Shown here: in pieces, positions 8,973 to 17,821 of the stretch | Layout: each line of letters starts with the position of its first letter | Position numbering within the stretch: position 1 is the stretch's first letter | DNA from: Candidatus Zixiibacteriota bacterium | GTDB taxonomy: Bacteria; Zixibacteria; MSB-5A5; GN15; FEB-12 | Direction of reading: 5' to 3' | Assembly (NCBI GenBank): GCA_029860345.1 | Contig: JAOUBJ010000006.1 | Coordinates: 1 to 64,000, forward strand | Length of the DNA: 64,000 bases | The notes under the pieces: model-generated | Database searches by the model: none | Told to the model about the DNA's origin: nothing | What the model saw: the letters and a program-made list of their open reading frames with translations, nothing else | Translations under genes and position numbers: made by a program

Positions 8973-10313
8973 ATGGATATTTTCGAGAAAGACTCCCCCC
9001 TGTCGGAGGAGGCGGTGCACAATGCTTCCCCGCTGGCCGATCGGATGCGCCCGCAGACTATCGATCAGTTTGTGGGCCAGTCGCGGGTTTTCGGTGTCGG
9101 CACACCTTTGCGCCAAGCCATCGAGCGCGACCAGGTCGGGTCGCTGATTCTGTGGGGACCGCCCGGCTCCGGCAAAACCACGCTGGCCCGTTTGATCGCC
9201 AGTACTACACGGGGACAGTTTGTGCCGTTCTCGGCCGTGACTTCAGGCATCAAAGAGGTCAAGGCGGTCATCTCCAAAGCGGGCAACTATTTCAAATTGT
9301 CCGGTCGACGCACTTATATTTTCATTGACGAAATCCATCGTTTCAACAAAGCGCAACAAGACGCTTTCCTGCCCTATGTGGAATCGGGCGACATCGTGCT
9401 CATCGGGGCGACTACGGAGAACCCCTCGTTCGAAGTCAACTCCGCGTTGCTTTCACGCATGAGGGTCTATGTTCTTGAACGGCTCAGCCCAGCCGATATT
9501 CGAAAGTTGATCGAAAGAGCGTTGTCCGACAAAGAGTCTGGGCTGGGGGGCGGCAATGTGCAGATCGATGAGGACGGGCTCGATTTTGTGGCCGCGGCCG
9601 CCGATGGCGACGCGCGCCGGGGCTTGTCACTTTTGGAAGCGGCAGCAGCCTTTGTCGAGTCGGGCAAGACAATCACAGTCGATGACCTCAAGCAGGTGCA
9701 TCAGCGAGGGCTGGCTCTCTATGATAAAGCCGGCGAGGAACATTACAATCTCATATCCGCTCTGCACAAAACTATCCGGGGCGGCGATCCCGATGCATCC
9801 CTCTACTGGCTGGCCCGGATGCTCGAAGCCGGTGAGGAACCCATGTATATCATCAGAAGACTGGTGCGGTTCGCCACTGAAGACGTCGGCCTGGCTGATC
9901 CATACGCGCTGACTTTGACTCTCAACGCCCGTGATGCTTTTCATTTTCTCGGCCCGCCCGAGGGGGAGTTGGCCATTGCGCAGGCTGTCATCTACATGGC
10001 TTGTGCGCCGAAATCCAATTCTGTTTACACGGCCTTCAAAGCTGCAAGAGTCGATGCTGTGGAGAAAGGGTCCCTGCCGGTGCCGCTGGGATTGCGTAAC
10101 GCGCCGACTTCTCTGATGAAAGATATTGGCTACGGCTCCGGGTACCAGTACGCCCACGAGTTCAAAGATGGTGTAACCGGTCAGGAGTATTTCCCGGAGG
10201 AACTGGCCGGTACCAGCTACTATAAGCCCGGCGCGATCGGTCGTGAAAAGCGGCTGGCTGACTATCTGGCGCAGTACAAGGAATTCCGCGAAAAACTGAA
10301 GGACGACTCGTAG
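8973..10313 (+). CDS. rarA: Replication-associated recombination protein A
   Basis: A 446-residue AAA+ ATPase of the RarA/MgsA/WRNIP1 family, which acts at stalled replication forks with SSB and RecA. Walker A GPPGSGKTT lies near residue 62 and Walker B FIDEIHRFNKAQQDAF near 117. Sensor 1 is GATTENPSFEVNSALLSR, and the C-terminal tetramerisation region includes YWLARML and YQYAHEF. The frame opens at 8934, but the ATG at 8973 is preferred. Family members start near this point, and a promoter would begin transcription at this A. It stands alone on the plus strand. Confidence 0.95.
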   Translation: MDIFEKDSPLSEEAVHNASPLADRMRPQTIDQFVGQSRVFGVGTPLRQAIERDQVGSLILWGPPGSGKTTLARLIASTTRGQFVPFSAVTSGIKEVKAVISKAGNYFKLSGRRTYIFIDEIHRFNKAQQDAFLPYVESGDIVLIGATTENPSFEVNSALLSRMRVYVLERLSPADIRKLIERALSDKESGLGGGNVQIDEDGLDFVAAAADGDARRGLSLLEAAAAFVESGKTITVDDLKQVHQRGLALYDKAGEEHYNLISALHKTIRGGDPDASLYWLARMLEAGEEPMYIIRRLVRFATEDVGLADPYALTLTLNARDAFHFLGPPEGELAIAQAVIYMACAPKSNSVYTAFKAARVDAVEKGSLPVPLGLRNAPTSLMKDIGYGSGYQYAHEFKDGVTGQEYFPEELAGTSYYKPGAIGREKRLADYLAQYKEFREKLKDDS

Positions 10314-10330
10314 AATAAGGTGATTTGTCG

Positions 10331-10504
10331 AAACCTCGTCCTTCGACTGCGCTCAGGACGACACGGTCAAGCCGGCACAAATCACTGGAAAGGAACTGAC
10401 ATAGAGAGGCGGCGCGCGAAGCGCGAAAAACAGGCTTGCCTGTGGTTCGACTCCGCTCACCATGAGGTGGAAAACGCACGTAGCGCGAAAAAGTGATTTA
10501 TCAC
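10331..10504. repeat. Repeat mosaic between convergent rarA and SGNH gene
   Basis: Contains a TCCTTCGACTGCGCTCAGGA-type repeat and a double hairpin with stem ACAGGCTTGCCTGT. A CGACTCCGCTCA repeat follows, then a second double hairpin whose stem-loop GTGATTTATCAC (10493-10504) overlaps the stop codon of the SGNH gene. Read on the minus strand, both double hairpins are stem-loops followed by T-runs. Confidence 0.7.
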
Positions 10505-11268
10505 TCCCCCCCCAACACCTCACGCAAAACCGGACGGGCAGCATCGGAAACGATCTGGTAACCCTTGTCGTTCAAGTGCACCGGGTCAACCGAACAGTCG
10601 CGCGGCAATAATCCGTTTTCATCGCCGATTGCGGCTGCGAAGTCAATAATCGGGTAGTGGTTCGACTCGGCAAAGGCACGCACCCAGTCGTTGAACTTTG
10701 AGAGACTGTCGGCCACAGAAAAATCGCCGATCCGCGCCTCTGGTTTGCCCGACGGAATTATCGTCGACACAATCGGCACGATGTCATTCGAGTGGGCCAA
10801 CTGCGCCAACATGGTCATGCCATCTTCGAGAACCTTGTTGGGCATCTGCGGCCGGACGTTGATCGAACAAAACTTGATTATCACAGCCTTGGGGTCAAGC
10901 TCCAGCACGTCTCGCTTGTAGCGCGCCAGGATTCCGGGCACCAACTGTCCGCCGACACCCCTATTGACAAGCGGAAACTCAGGTAAAAACTTCTCGAAGT
11001 CCCAACGTTGGGTAATCGAGGCACCCAGAAAAACGATGCGCGACGAATCAGCTTCACCTCGTTCGATCTTCGCCAGGAGTTCAGCGTTTTCCTGAGCATA
11101 AGCGACCCTCGGAGCCGACTGTTTGGTCGTACCGGTCAGTTTGCGTTTGATATCTCCCAGCGGCGAGCCGCCGTACTTGACATAATTGAAAAAGGCCCAA
11201 ATCGCTACAATGTTCAAAAGCAGCGAACCGGCCAGCACCAGTATCCAGAAGTATCGCATGACATCCAT
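10501..11268 (-). CDS. Membrane-anchored SGNH/GDSL-family hydrolase
   Basis: A 255-residue esterase-type protein with an N-terminal membrane anchor (about 6-28) and an extracytoplasmic or membrane-facing SGNH domain. Block I is FLGASITQRW with the nucleophile Ser84 (GAS instead of GDS). Block V is VDPVHLNDKGY with the catalytic Asp228 and His231. The Gly block is probably NRGVGGQ. The Asn of block III is not clear. It is the last gene of the nadE-asnB-ACP-acyltransferase cassette, 26 bases after the acyltransferase, which suggests removal or transfer of an acyl group on the cassette's product. AGAAGGA abuts the ATG, and a start three codons later (ATG of MRYF) is possible. Confidence 0.85.
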   Translation of the reverse strand: MDVMRYFWILVLAGSLLLNIVAIWAFFNYVKYGGSPLGDIKRKLTGTTKQSAPRVAYAQENAELLAKIERGEADSSRIVFLGASITQRWDFEKFLPEFPLVNRGVGGQLVPGILARYKRDVLELDPKAVIIKFCSINVRPQMPNKVLEDGMTMLAQLAHSNDIVPIVSTIIPSGKPEARIGDFSVADSLSKFNDWVRAFAESNHYPIIDFAAAIGDENGLLPRDCSVDPVHLNDKGYQIVSDAARPVLREVLGGE

Positions 11269-11294
11269 TCCTTCTATTTGATTCTTTTCACTGC

Positions 11295-11879
11295 CTAAAG
11301 ATTTACTTTCCGGGCCGGGTTGCCCATGAATGTGCAGTTATCCGGCGCATCTTTGTAAAGCACGGCACCGGCCGCGACAGTACAGTTTTCCCCCACGTTG
11401 GCCATTACGATTGCTTCCTGCCCAATCCAACTATTGGCGCCGATTGTGATCAGATCGTACTGTTCGGTGGCGGTTTGATCAGAAGTTCGTTCATCCGGTC
11501 GCCCGTGCTGATATTTGCCGCTGATAACCGAGACGCGTGCGCCAAAAAGCACGTTGGGCCCAATATCGGCACAGCCAATAATCGTGTAGACGCCCAGAAC
11601 CACACCCGAGGCCACGCTGACGTCACGGTGTGACAACATACTGCCCAGCATGAAACTGGCATCGGGAGACACATTGCGACAGGTGGCCAGGTAGAAACCG
11701 AGCCTGAAGTATTGGCCGACTATCGTTGGAAAAAGCGACAAAATCTCTTTGCAGGCGCCGTACACGCGCTCGTATCGCCGACCCATAATGGCTGCCTCCA
11801 GCCAGGTGAGCAGGATAAGCGGTAACGTGCAAACGACACCACACACCAAAAGGAATCTTTTGACAACCAATCTGATCAT
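11295..11879 (-). CDS. Hexapeptide-repeat acyltransferase with N-terminal membrane segment
   Basis: A 194-residue left-handed beta-helix acyltransferase. A hydrophobic segment (about 7-27) precedes hexapeptide-like turns: VASGVVLGVYTIIG, IGPNVLFGARVSVIS, ITIGANSWIGQEAIVMANVGENCTVAAGAVL. The C-terminal GNPARKV is typical of serine/sugar O-acetyltransferases. His in SHRDVS and KYQHGRP are candidate catalytic residues. AGAAGG precedes the ATG. The donor could be acetyl-CoA or the acyl carrier protein encoded just upstream. It is separated from that ACP by a 193-base gap but shares strand and cassette. Confidence 0.85.
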   Translation of the reverse strand: MIRLVVKRFLLVCGVVCTLPLILLTWLEAAIMGRRYERVYGACKEILSLFPTIVGQYFRLGFYLATCRNVSPDASFMLGSMLSHRDVSVASGVVLGVYTIIGCADIGPNVLFGARVSVISGKYQHGRPDERTSDQTATEQYDLITIGANSWIGQEAIVMANVGENCTVAAGAVLYKDAPDNCTFMGNPARKVNL

Positions 11880-12072
11880 AAACCTTCTATCGGCTTACCA
11901 CACCTGTACAGTAATGCTACCGCCACCCGTATATGAAGGCAACTACAAAAAGGGAAAGTTGAGGGGCTTGTTTTGGTTGGCCGGAAACGAACAGAGAATA
12001 TGCGGCCTTCTCTGACATTTCGGCAAGACTCAAGTTGAGGTTTTCGTGTCTGCGTGGGACACAAGGGAAGTA

Positions 12073-12321
12073 TCAGGAACCGTTCTTTCGCTGGACGAAC
12101 TTAACCAGGTTGTCGATGGAATCCAGGTTGTCCGGTACCAGATCGTCATCGTCGACCGTGAACTGATAGGTTTCTTCAAGGAATCCGACCAGTTCGAGCA
12201 CGCCGGTAGAATCAATAATGCCAAGCTCCAGAAGTGATCCGGAGTCCGACAATTCGGAGGCATCCTGTCCCATCATGAAGTTTTCTACAACGAACTCTTT
12301 CAGTTGTGTTCGAGCGTCCAA
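12073..12321 (-). CDS. Acyl carrier protein
   Basis: An 82-residue carrier protein. The phosphopantetheine attachment motif is GIIDSTGVLEL with Ser38 (DST rather than the DSL of fatty-acid ACPs). The helix III region is acidic, DDDDLVPDNLDSIDNLVKFV. It starts with TTG, supported by a strong CAGGAGG seven bases upstream. The divergent DST motif, and its place between asnB and an acyltransferase rather than in a fab cluster, mark it as a dedicated carrier for a special pathway. It probably holds an acyl or aminoacyl intermediate on which neighbouring enzymes act. Confidence 0.92.
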   Translation of the reverse strand: MDARTQLKEFVVENFMMGQDASELSDSGSLLELGIIDSTGVLELVGFLEETYQFTVDDDDLVPDNLDSIDNLVKFVQRKNGS

Positions 12322-12406
12322 TCGAACCTCCTGGTCATGAACTTAGTACGTCGGCCAGAGCCCGGTCTCTTAAAGTTATCGACAAAACCTATTTACAGTA
12401 AAGCCC

Positions 12407-14440
12407 TTAACGAGGCAAGTGTCTTTCCCCGGGATTTTGCCGACCGGAGTCGGCTACACCGCTGCGATAGTCATATCGGACGGAAAACTCGTTTTGCTCA
12501 AGGGCTGTAGGCTTTTCCGACTGATCGATAAACTGCTGCACCAACAACTGGGTCGAAAGTATGCCAATGAACGACATGTTGTCCTTAAACGACAAATGAG
12601 CGTGCGAAAGTCGAGCGCACTTCGTTCTCAGTTTGGCCACGGCCTCCGGCTTGAACAAGCCGGTCCGGGCAAGACACTCTTCCGAAAGCATCTCTTCGAC
12701 ATAGGCCGGTGGATCCTCGCAGAAGAAACTATTGGAGTCTGGCGCCATGTATGGTTGTTTGACGCGCTCCACTATCCTTGGCGGCAGTTCTTTCTTCATG
12801 GCTCGTTTCAAGATCGCTTTCTCGTTCAAACCGCGAATCTTCAGCCAGGGAGGAATCCGCGATCCCAGTTCGACCACCCGGTGATCCAGAAACGGGTAAC
12901 GTCCCTCAACAGAATTGGCCGCCGACACGCGGTCTCCCTGAGACGACAAAAGGTAGCCCGAAAGCAACGATTTCGCCTCCAGGAATTGAGCCCGCAGTAG
13001 GTGATGCCAATCCTGAAACTGGTCGGGCAGGTCCCGGCCGAAGGCTTCGAGCGAGTCATGATCGCCGATTCGCTGCTTAGCCTCATCGGTGAAGTAATCC
13101 TTCAGTTTGACCGTGGTGTTGATGCGCGGCTGGTGCGAGAACAGCCAGGCATCGGACTCCGACAGACCGGCCTTGTAGAAAGTTTCAAGGTAAAACCGAG
13201 CCCGCCCCGGCGACAACGGCAGGGTCGGATAGAGCTTTCGCAGCAAAAGCGGACGCCATTCCGAATCAGGCTGACGTGACCAGAACTTGCGCACGAGTGT
13301 CTCTTTGAACAGATCATAGCCACCGAATATTTCATCCGCCCCTTCACCGGTGAGAACCACTTTGAAATTGTTGCCACGGACCAACTCAGACAGCATGTAC
13401 AACGGAGTCGGGGCCGTTCTGAGTATCGGACGCTCGGCATGACGGATTACGTGCGGGAAGTTCGTGGCAATGTCTTGATAGGTGCAGGAAACCTGGTGGT
13501 GATTGGTACCCAGATAGTCAGCCATTTCCCGCTGGTAGCCTGATTCGTCGTAAGCTTTGTCCTGAAAAGCTATCGAGAATGTCTCCACCCGGTTATCGGT
13601 GAACTGCCGGATAAGCGCTGTTGTCGCCGATGAATCCAAGCCACCGGAAAGGTAGGCGCCGACCGGTACATCAGCTCGCAAACGCAGGCGAACGGCATCG
13701 ACCAGTAGTTCGTGCAACTCCTCCGCCCATGAATCCGACGACCGGGAGCGGTCGAATTCAGTTGGGAAACTCATATCCCACCAGCGTCCGCTCTCAATCT
13801 GTTCTTCTTTGATTTGGAGAAAACTTCCGGCCGGAAGCTCGCTGATCCTTTCAAAGGCTGTCCGAGGCGGCGTCGTTGTCCACCAGGTGAAAATCTCGTC
13901 CAGCCCCTTGTAATCCAGACAAGGCTGGATCGACGGATCACAGAATATCCCTTTTATTTCTGAGGCGAAAACAAAACGGCCATCATGCACGGTATAGAAA
14001 ACCGGGCGAATCCCCAAACGGTCGCGGGCCACAAAGAGCGACCTTTTGTTTCGATCATAAATCGCAAAAGCGAACTGTCCGTTGAATCTGTCCAGACAAT
14101 CGCGCCCCCATTGCTCCCAGGCGTGGACAATTACTTCAGTGTCCGACTGGGTCCGGAAGTGATGCCCGGCCGTCTTTAGTTCTTCTCGCAACTCGATATA
14201 GTTATAGACCTCCCCGTTGTATACGATCCACAGCGATCCGTCCTCGTTGCAAAGCGGCTGGGAGCCGGAAGTAAGATCGATTATCGATAACCGTGCATGA
14301 CCCAGGACGCAATTGTCGTCAAGATAGACACCGAATTCGTCCGGGCCACGGTGTCGCATGATGTTCACCATGCGACCGATCAGTTGTTCGTCGGGTAAAG
14401 TATTAGAATTCAGTTTGAAGTATCCGGCAATCCCACACAT
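12407..14440 (-). CDS. asnB: Asparagine synthase (glutamine-hydrolysing) family amidotransferase
   Basis: A 677-residue two-domain enzyme. The N-terminal class II glutaminase starts MCGIAGYF with the nucleophile Cys2 and contains RHRGPDE, VYNGEVYNY and SDTEVIV. The C-terminal synthetase domain has the PP-loop SGGLDSSATTAL (near 266), GEGADEIFGGYDLF, and EGRYPFLDHRVVEL. AsnB relatives in polysaccharide and natural-product clusters amidate other carboxylates, so the substrate here need not be aspartate. It is second in the cassette, 60 bases after the nadE-like gene. No clear ribosome binding site precedes the ATG. The length is somewhat above housekeeping AsnB (about 550-620), as in exopolysaccharide-cluster homologues. 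Confidence 0.92.
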   Translation of the reverse strand: MCGIAGYFKLNSNTLPDEQLIGRMVNIMRHRGPDEFGVYLDDNCVLGHARLSIIDLTSGSQPLCNEDGSLWIVYNGEVYNYIELREELKTAGHHFRTQSDTEVIVHAWEQWGRDCLDRFNGQFAFAIYDRNKRSLFVARDRLGIRPVFYTVHDGRFVFASEIKGIFCDPSIQPCLDYKGLDEIFTWWTTTPPRTAFERISELPAGSFLQIKEEQIESGRWWDMSFPTEFDRSRSSDSWAEELHELLVDAVRLRLRADVPVGAYLSGGLDSSATTALIRQFTDNRVETFSIAFQDKAYDESGYQREMADYLGTNHHQVSCTYQDIATNFPHVIRHAERPILRTAPTPLYMLSELVRGNNFKVVLTGEGADEIFGGYDLFKETLVRKFWSRQPDSEWRPLLLRKLYPTLPLSPGRARFYLETFYKAGLSESDAWLFSHQPRINTTVKLKDYFTDEAKQRIGDHDSLEAFGRDLPDQFQDWHHLLRAQFLEAKSLLSGYLLSSQGDRVSAANSVEGRYPFLDHRVVELGSRIPPWLKIRGLNEKAILKRAMKKELPPRIVERVKQPYMAPDSNSFFCEDPPAYVEEMLSEECLARTGLFKPEAVAKLRTKCARLSHAHLSFKDNMSFIGILSTQLLVQQFIDQSEKPTALEQNEFSVRYDYRSGVADSGRQNPGERHLPR

Positions 14441-14500
14441 CGCGTTAACCAGACTGGATTACAGATTGGATTGGCTCGACTTTGTCAGTCTGCAATCCAT

Positions 14501-15466
14501 CTAAACGATTTCGAGCGGACTCATCCGCAGATATTCTGTCGCAACAATCTTGCGGTTGATATTGGCGTATGCTTTTTCCACTTGCTCTTCGGTCAAACCG
14601 AGTACCGAAGCAGCCTTGGCCGGCTCGACATCGTTCTCCATGGCGTACCAGAGCATATCCATATTGTAAAAGTCCAGACCGAAAAAGAACTCCTCCTGAG
14701 TAACTTCGGCCGAATAGGTGTCGGTGGTGGGTGTGCGTTCGATGATTTCGCTGGGAACACCGAGAAACTCGGCCAGTTGGTACACCTGGATTTTGTACAG
14801 GTGGGCGATCGGCTTCAGATCGGCCCCGCCGTCGCCGTACTTGACAAAGAAACCCTGCTGGTGTTCATCTTTGTTGCCGGTGCCGACCACCGCCCAATTG
14901 CGCAACTCGGCATGATAGTATAGGGTGGTCATGCGAAGCCGCTGCTTGAGATTTGAAGCAGCTACCACCTGTAGGTAGGCTTTCAACGGCATGCGTTTGG
15001 TGAGGGCCTCGCCCGTATCGGTCTCGGCGGCGAGATTGAAGAAATTGAATGTGTTTTTGTCGAGGATGTTCCCGGGGTTGACAATCTTGGTTTTCCAGGA
15101 ATCGTTGAAGTCCGGAAAGACGGACTTGATTGCTTCATCACGACGTTCGTAGCAACCCAGACCGGCCAGACCCTGCGAGATGTTCTCCATGACTGTTTCG
15201 AATCCGAACTTTGTAGCCAGGATTCCGGCCAGGTCGGCGCTTTCCGATGCTGAATCGGTTTCCGGCATCATGATCCCGACCACTTTCTTGGGGCCTAAAG
15301 CCCGGGCGCACAGAGCTGCCACCACCGATGAATCTATCCCACCGGAAATACCGATCACAGCGCCTGATTTTTTCAGCTTTCCGCGTATCTGTTCGAGGAT
15401 GGTCGTGCACATTTCATCGACGACCGCCTTGGCGTCAATCTTCAAACTATCCTTGTTGAACTCCAC
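14501..15466 (-). CDS. nadE: NAD synthase-like ammonia-dependent ATP-pyrophosphatase
   Basis: A 321-residue NadE-family protein. It shows the PP-loop ISGGIDSSVVAAL (near 40-50), RLRMTTLYY, VGTGNKDE and KYGDGGADLKPI, which in NadE bind ATP and the adenylated intermediate. Differences from housekeeping NadE stand out: NKDEHQQGFF in place of NKSE...GY, TPTTDTYSAEVTQEE in place of the ADL...QTDE motif, and an extra DKNTFNFFNLAAETDTGEAL loop. Together with asnB and an ACP this suggests amidation of another substrate, though NAD synthesis cannot be excluded. The ATG at 15541 lies upstream of the promoter. The GTG at 15466 with AGGAAAG before it is the likely start. Confidence 0.85.
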   Translation of the reverse strand: MEFNKDSLKIDAKAVVDEMCTTILEQIRGKLKKSGAVIGISGGIDSSVVAALCARALGPKKVVGIMMPETDSASESADLAGILATKFGFETVMENISQGLAGLGCYERRDEAIKSVFPDFNDSWKTKIVNPGNILDKNTFNFFNLAAETDTGEALTKRMPLKAYLQVVAASNLKQRLRMTTLYYHAELRNWAVVGTGNKDEHQQGFFVKYGDGGADLKPIAHLYKIQVYQLAEFLGVPSEIIERTPTTDTYSAEVTQEEFFFGLDFYNMDMLWYAMENDVEPAKAASVLGLTEEQVEKAYANINRKIVATEYLRMSPLEIV

Positions 15467-15511
15467 TTGCTTTCCTGCCTGCTGTTCGGTTAAGGCCTCC
15501 TGGCTGCCCAG

Positions 15512-15540
15512 TATATTACCACTACCGATGGCCCTTGGCA
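15512..15540 (-). promoter_or_regulatory. Promoter of the nadE-asnB-ACP cassette
   Basis: Minus-strand -35 box TTGCCA (15535-15540), 17-base spacer, -10 box TAATAT (15512-15517). The transcript would start near 15505, leaving a leader of about 40 nt before the GTG at 15466 and ruling out the upstream ATG. Confidence 0.5.
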
Positions 15541-15689
15541 ACCCGATATTTACGACTTCGCGACGCGGCTTTCACTCGGCCGACCGAGCCGTTCCTTCAG
15601 TTTATCGGCGACATCAGGACCGGCTTAAGCCCCATGGTCTTTCAGAGTTCGACGTGTATCGGGCCACTGATAAGGCCCATTGCAAGCCT

Positions 15690-16544
15690 CTACCGACGGG
15701 GGCCATCACCCAGCGGCCAGAAGGTGTAGCTGAGTCGCACTGCCCCCTGTCCGTTGTCAGCGTCGATTTTCAGCACTTTGATCATCGCCCAATGACCCTC
15801 GGACGTCAACATCCGAATGGAGTCACCCTCCCGGACCTCCACGCGGTTGGCGGCCTGCTTGGGAGCCAGGCCACTTCGAAAGTCTTCTGTTTCCCAATCC
15901 AACTCAGGGTTCGACGCCGGCCAGAACAGGTTGTGTCGCAGAAAACTGTCCAGGCGTGAAGGAGAGGCAATGAAGTGCGCGCCGTCTTTGGAATAGTAAT
16001 AAAGATCATTATCGATATTGTCGGCCCTTACATGCACACCCTGGGCCAACGAAAAACCGTCCAGGGCTCCTGAGTATCGCCGAACAAGTTCGAACTCTCC
16101 TTGCGGACCACACAAACCGCCAATCGGCTCGGATGGTGACGACAACGTCCGATCCGCAAAGACAACGCGCACGGCTACCTGGTACAACACACCGTTGTTA
16201 AGATTGGTAGCCTCATAGTAGATTATCCCGTCGTCCGGGTCGGTGTCACCGGGATAAACGACATCGTTGTGCGGTTCAAACGGCAACGCAGAAGTGTCCG
16301 CGAATCGTTCAATTGAAGTCGGACTGATGTAGATGTTGTAGCCGCTGATCAGACGATCACAATCGGTTTTCCACCCGATTTTCATGCTGCCGTCATTGGT
16401 TTCTACCATGGTACTATAGGGTTGACAGATCGCGGCTCGTTCATGAGCCGGTTTGGGTGGACCGCATCCGGCTGCGATGATCGCCACGCCGATAGCTACG
16501 AGGCTGATTCTGTGGGCGGCAGACGCCCTCGTCTGCCCCGGCAT
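15690..16544 (-). CDS. Hypothetical lipoprotein with fibronectin-III-like segment
   Basis: A 284-residue predicted lipoprotein. The signal peptide has a basic n-region, a hydrophobic stretch (SLVAIGVAIIA) and the lipobox AAGC, so Cys27 would be lipidated. Residues ~45-135 read like a fibronectin-III fold: GSMKIGWKTD, ISGYNIYIS, NGVLYQVAVRVV. The second half, with the YYYSKDGAHFIA and LTSEGHWAMIKV stretches, I do not recognise. The ATG used here and the start of the signal peptide lie inside a dispersed repeat (16513-16584) that continues upstream. No good ribosome binding site is seen. It follows the M24 peptidase by 71 bases on the same strand. Confidence 0.7.
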   Translation of the reverse strand: MPGQTRASAAHRISLVAIGVAIIAAGCGPPKPAHERAAICQPYSTMVETNDGSMKIGWKTDCDRLISGYNIYISPTSIERFADTSALPFEPHNDVVYPGDTDPDDGIIYYEATNLNNGVLYQVAVRVVFADRTLSSPSEPIGGLCGPQGEFELVRRYSGALDGFSLAQGVHVRADNIDNDLYYYSKDGAHFIASPSRLDSFLRHNLFWPASNPELDWETEDFRSGLAPKQAANRVEVREGDSIRMLTSEGHWAMIKVLKIDADNGQGAVRLSYTFWPLGDGPRR

Positions 16545-16584
16545 CCAGGTGGCGCACGAGGACGTACACCACGCACAACACCGT
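16513..16584. repeat. Dispersed repeat overlapping a lipoprotein gene start
   Basis: Two modules. A GTGGGCGGCAGAC...GTCTGCCCC hairpin (16513-16540) recurs almost exactly at 49802. A CACGAGGACGTACACCAC module recurs in reverse at 32130-32155. The first codons of the downstream lipoprotein are read from this repeat. Confidence 0.75.
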
Positions 16585-16615
16585 GGAAAGGCTGCTATAA
16601 AAACGGCTAGAAACT

Positions 16616-17785
16616 TCAAACTACGATCAACTCGAGTTGCCGGGGGCATAGAAACCTTGCTCCGCCATCCACTATCAGCACATCCTCTTCCAGACCGACA
16701 CAACCGATTCCCGGCAGGTTGATTTCAAGTTCAAGTGTAAAAACGTTGCCTGCTTCCAGCTTCATTTCCGCTGTCTTGCCATAACGCTCCCACTTAGGTC
16801 CGATTATCGCGCCGCCATCGTGAACGGCGCGGCCCAGCTGATGTCCCAGCGCATGTTGGTACTCGGCATAGCCGTTATCCAGGAGCATTTCGCGGGCAAT
16901 GGCGTCGATCTCGAAACCACGGGCACCCGGTTGAGCGCGGCCGGCCGTCTCGGTGATGATGTCACGCACCTGTTCGAACGCCTCGCTCAGATGTTCTGGC
17001 GGTCCAGCTTCATTGGGGCGACGAAAGTACACCAGTCGTTGCAGGTCTGAGCAGTAGCCTTCGATCCGAGCGCCGAAATCGACGTGCAAAAGATCACCCG
17101 GCTCCAGTTTGGCATCGGTCGGCAAACCATGTCCCGGCGATGTTTTGTCGCCGGCGTTGACTATAGTGCCAAAGGAATTAGCTGAACCTAAGCGATCAAT
17201 CTCAGCATCGATGACGGCGCCGATTTCCTTTTCGGTCATGGCGGTGCCGAATTCCGGAACCACGTTTTTGAATGCTTGATCGGCCAACACGGCAGCCCGG
17301 GCCACCAGGTCGACTTCGCTATCGAGTTTTCTCGCGCGGAGCTTTGTGCAAACATCGGAAGCCGACACCAGCCGGTCGGCGAAGTCGGTCCCGTCCAGGT
17401 AGCCCAGTATAGTAAGATACATGCCGTGCGTCAGACCGTCGGCAGCCGGATTGTCCGGAGAGTAATTGAGCGCAATCCGCGACGGGTTTAGTCGTTCGAT
17501 GGTTTTGCGAAAGTCATCGCGCACACCTTCGGTGTAGGCTGTTACTTCGGTAAACCAACCGCAACGTCTGTAATCCTCCACATCCAGATTGCCCACCAAG
17601 GCGATAGCATCACCCTCGCGCGTGTAAAAGAAAAACGACTGCCAGGTTGCCTGATGTCCAACCACCAGCGACAAAAGTGGGTCGGCCATGATCGATGTTT
17701 CGCGTACGGCCATCAGCCACAGGTCTATCTCCAGTTCCCCAAGAAGCCGATGGGCTTGTTGGATCTTCTGCCGGGTCAAACTCAT
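16616..17785 (-). CDS. M24 family aminopeptidase (Xaa-Pro type)
   Basis: A 389-residue metallopeptidase of the creatinase/aminopeptidase P clan: an N-terminal creatinase-like domain (about 1-140) and a C-terminal pita-bread domain. The five metal ligands are visible: two Asp in HVDFGARIEGYCSDLQR, His in HALGHQLGRAVHD, and two Glu in ELEINLPG and GLEEDVLIV. It probably removes N-terminal residues next to proline from cytoplasmic peptides. Extra codons up to 17953 translate a REP element (AGSKTDPP) and are not real. The ATG at 17785 begins 7 bases after a -10 box, predicting a leaderless mRNA. Confidence 0.9.
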   Translation of the reverse strand: MSLTRQKIQQAHRLLGELEIDLWLMAVRETSIMADPLLSLVVGHQATWQSFFFYTREGDAIALVGNLDVEDYRRCGWFTEVTAYTEGVRDDFRKTIERLNPSRIALNYSPDNPAADGLTHGMYLTILGYLDGTDFADRLVSASDVCTKLRARKLDSEVDLVARAAVLADQAFKNVVPEFGTAMTEKEIGAVIDAEIDRLGSANSFGTIVNAGDKTSPGHGLPTDAKLEPGDLLHVDFGARIEGYCSDLQRLVYFRRPNEAGPPEHLSEAFEQVRDIITETAGRAQPGARGFEIDAIAREMLLDNGYAEYQHALGHQLGRAVHDGGAIIGPKWERYGKTAEMKLEAGNVFTLELEINLPGIGCVGLEEDVLIVDGGARFLCPRQLELIVV

Positions 17786-17792
17786 GCCGGCC

Positions 17793-17821
17793 AAGATAGG
17801 CGGCAAAGATGGACTTAACAA
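17793..17821 (-). promoter_or_regulatory. Promoter of the M24 peptidase, predicted leaderless
   Basis: Minus-strand -35 box TTGTTA (17816-17821), 17-base spacer, -10 box TATCTT (17793-17798). The ATG follows after 7 bases (GGCCGGC), so transcription would begin at the start codon. Confidence 0.6.
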
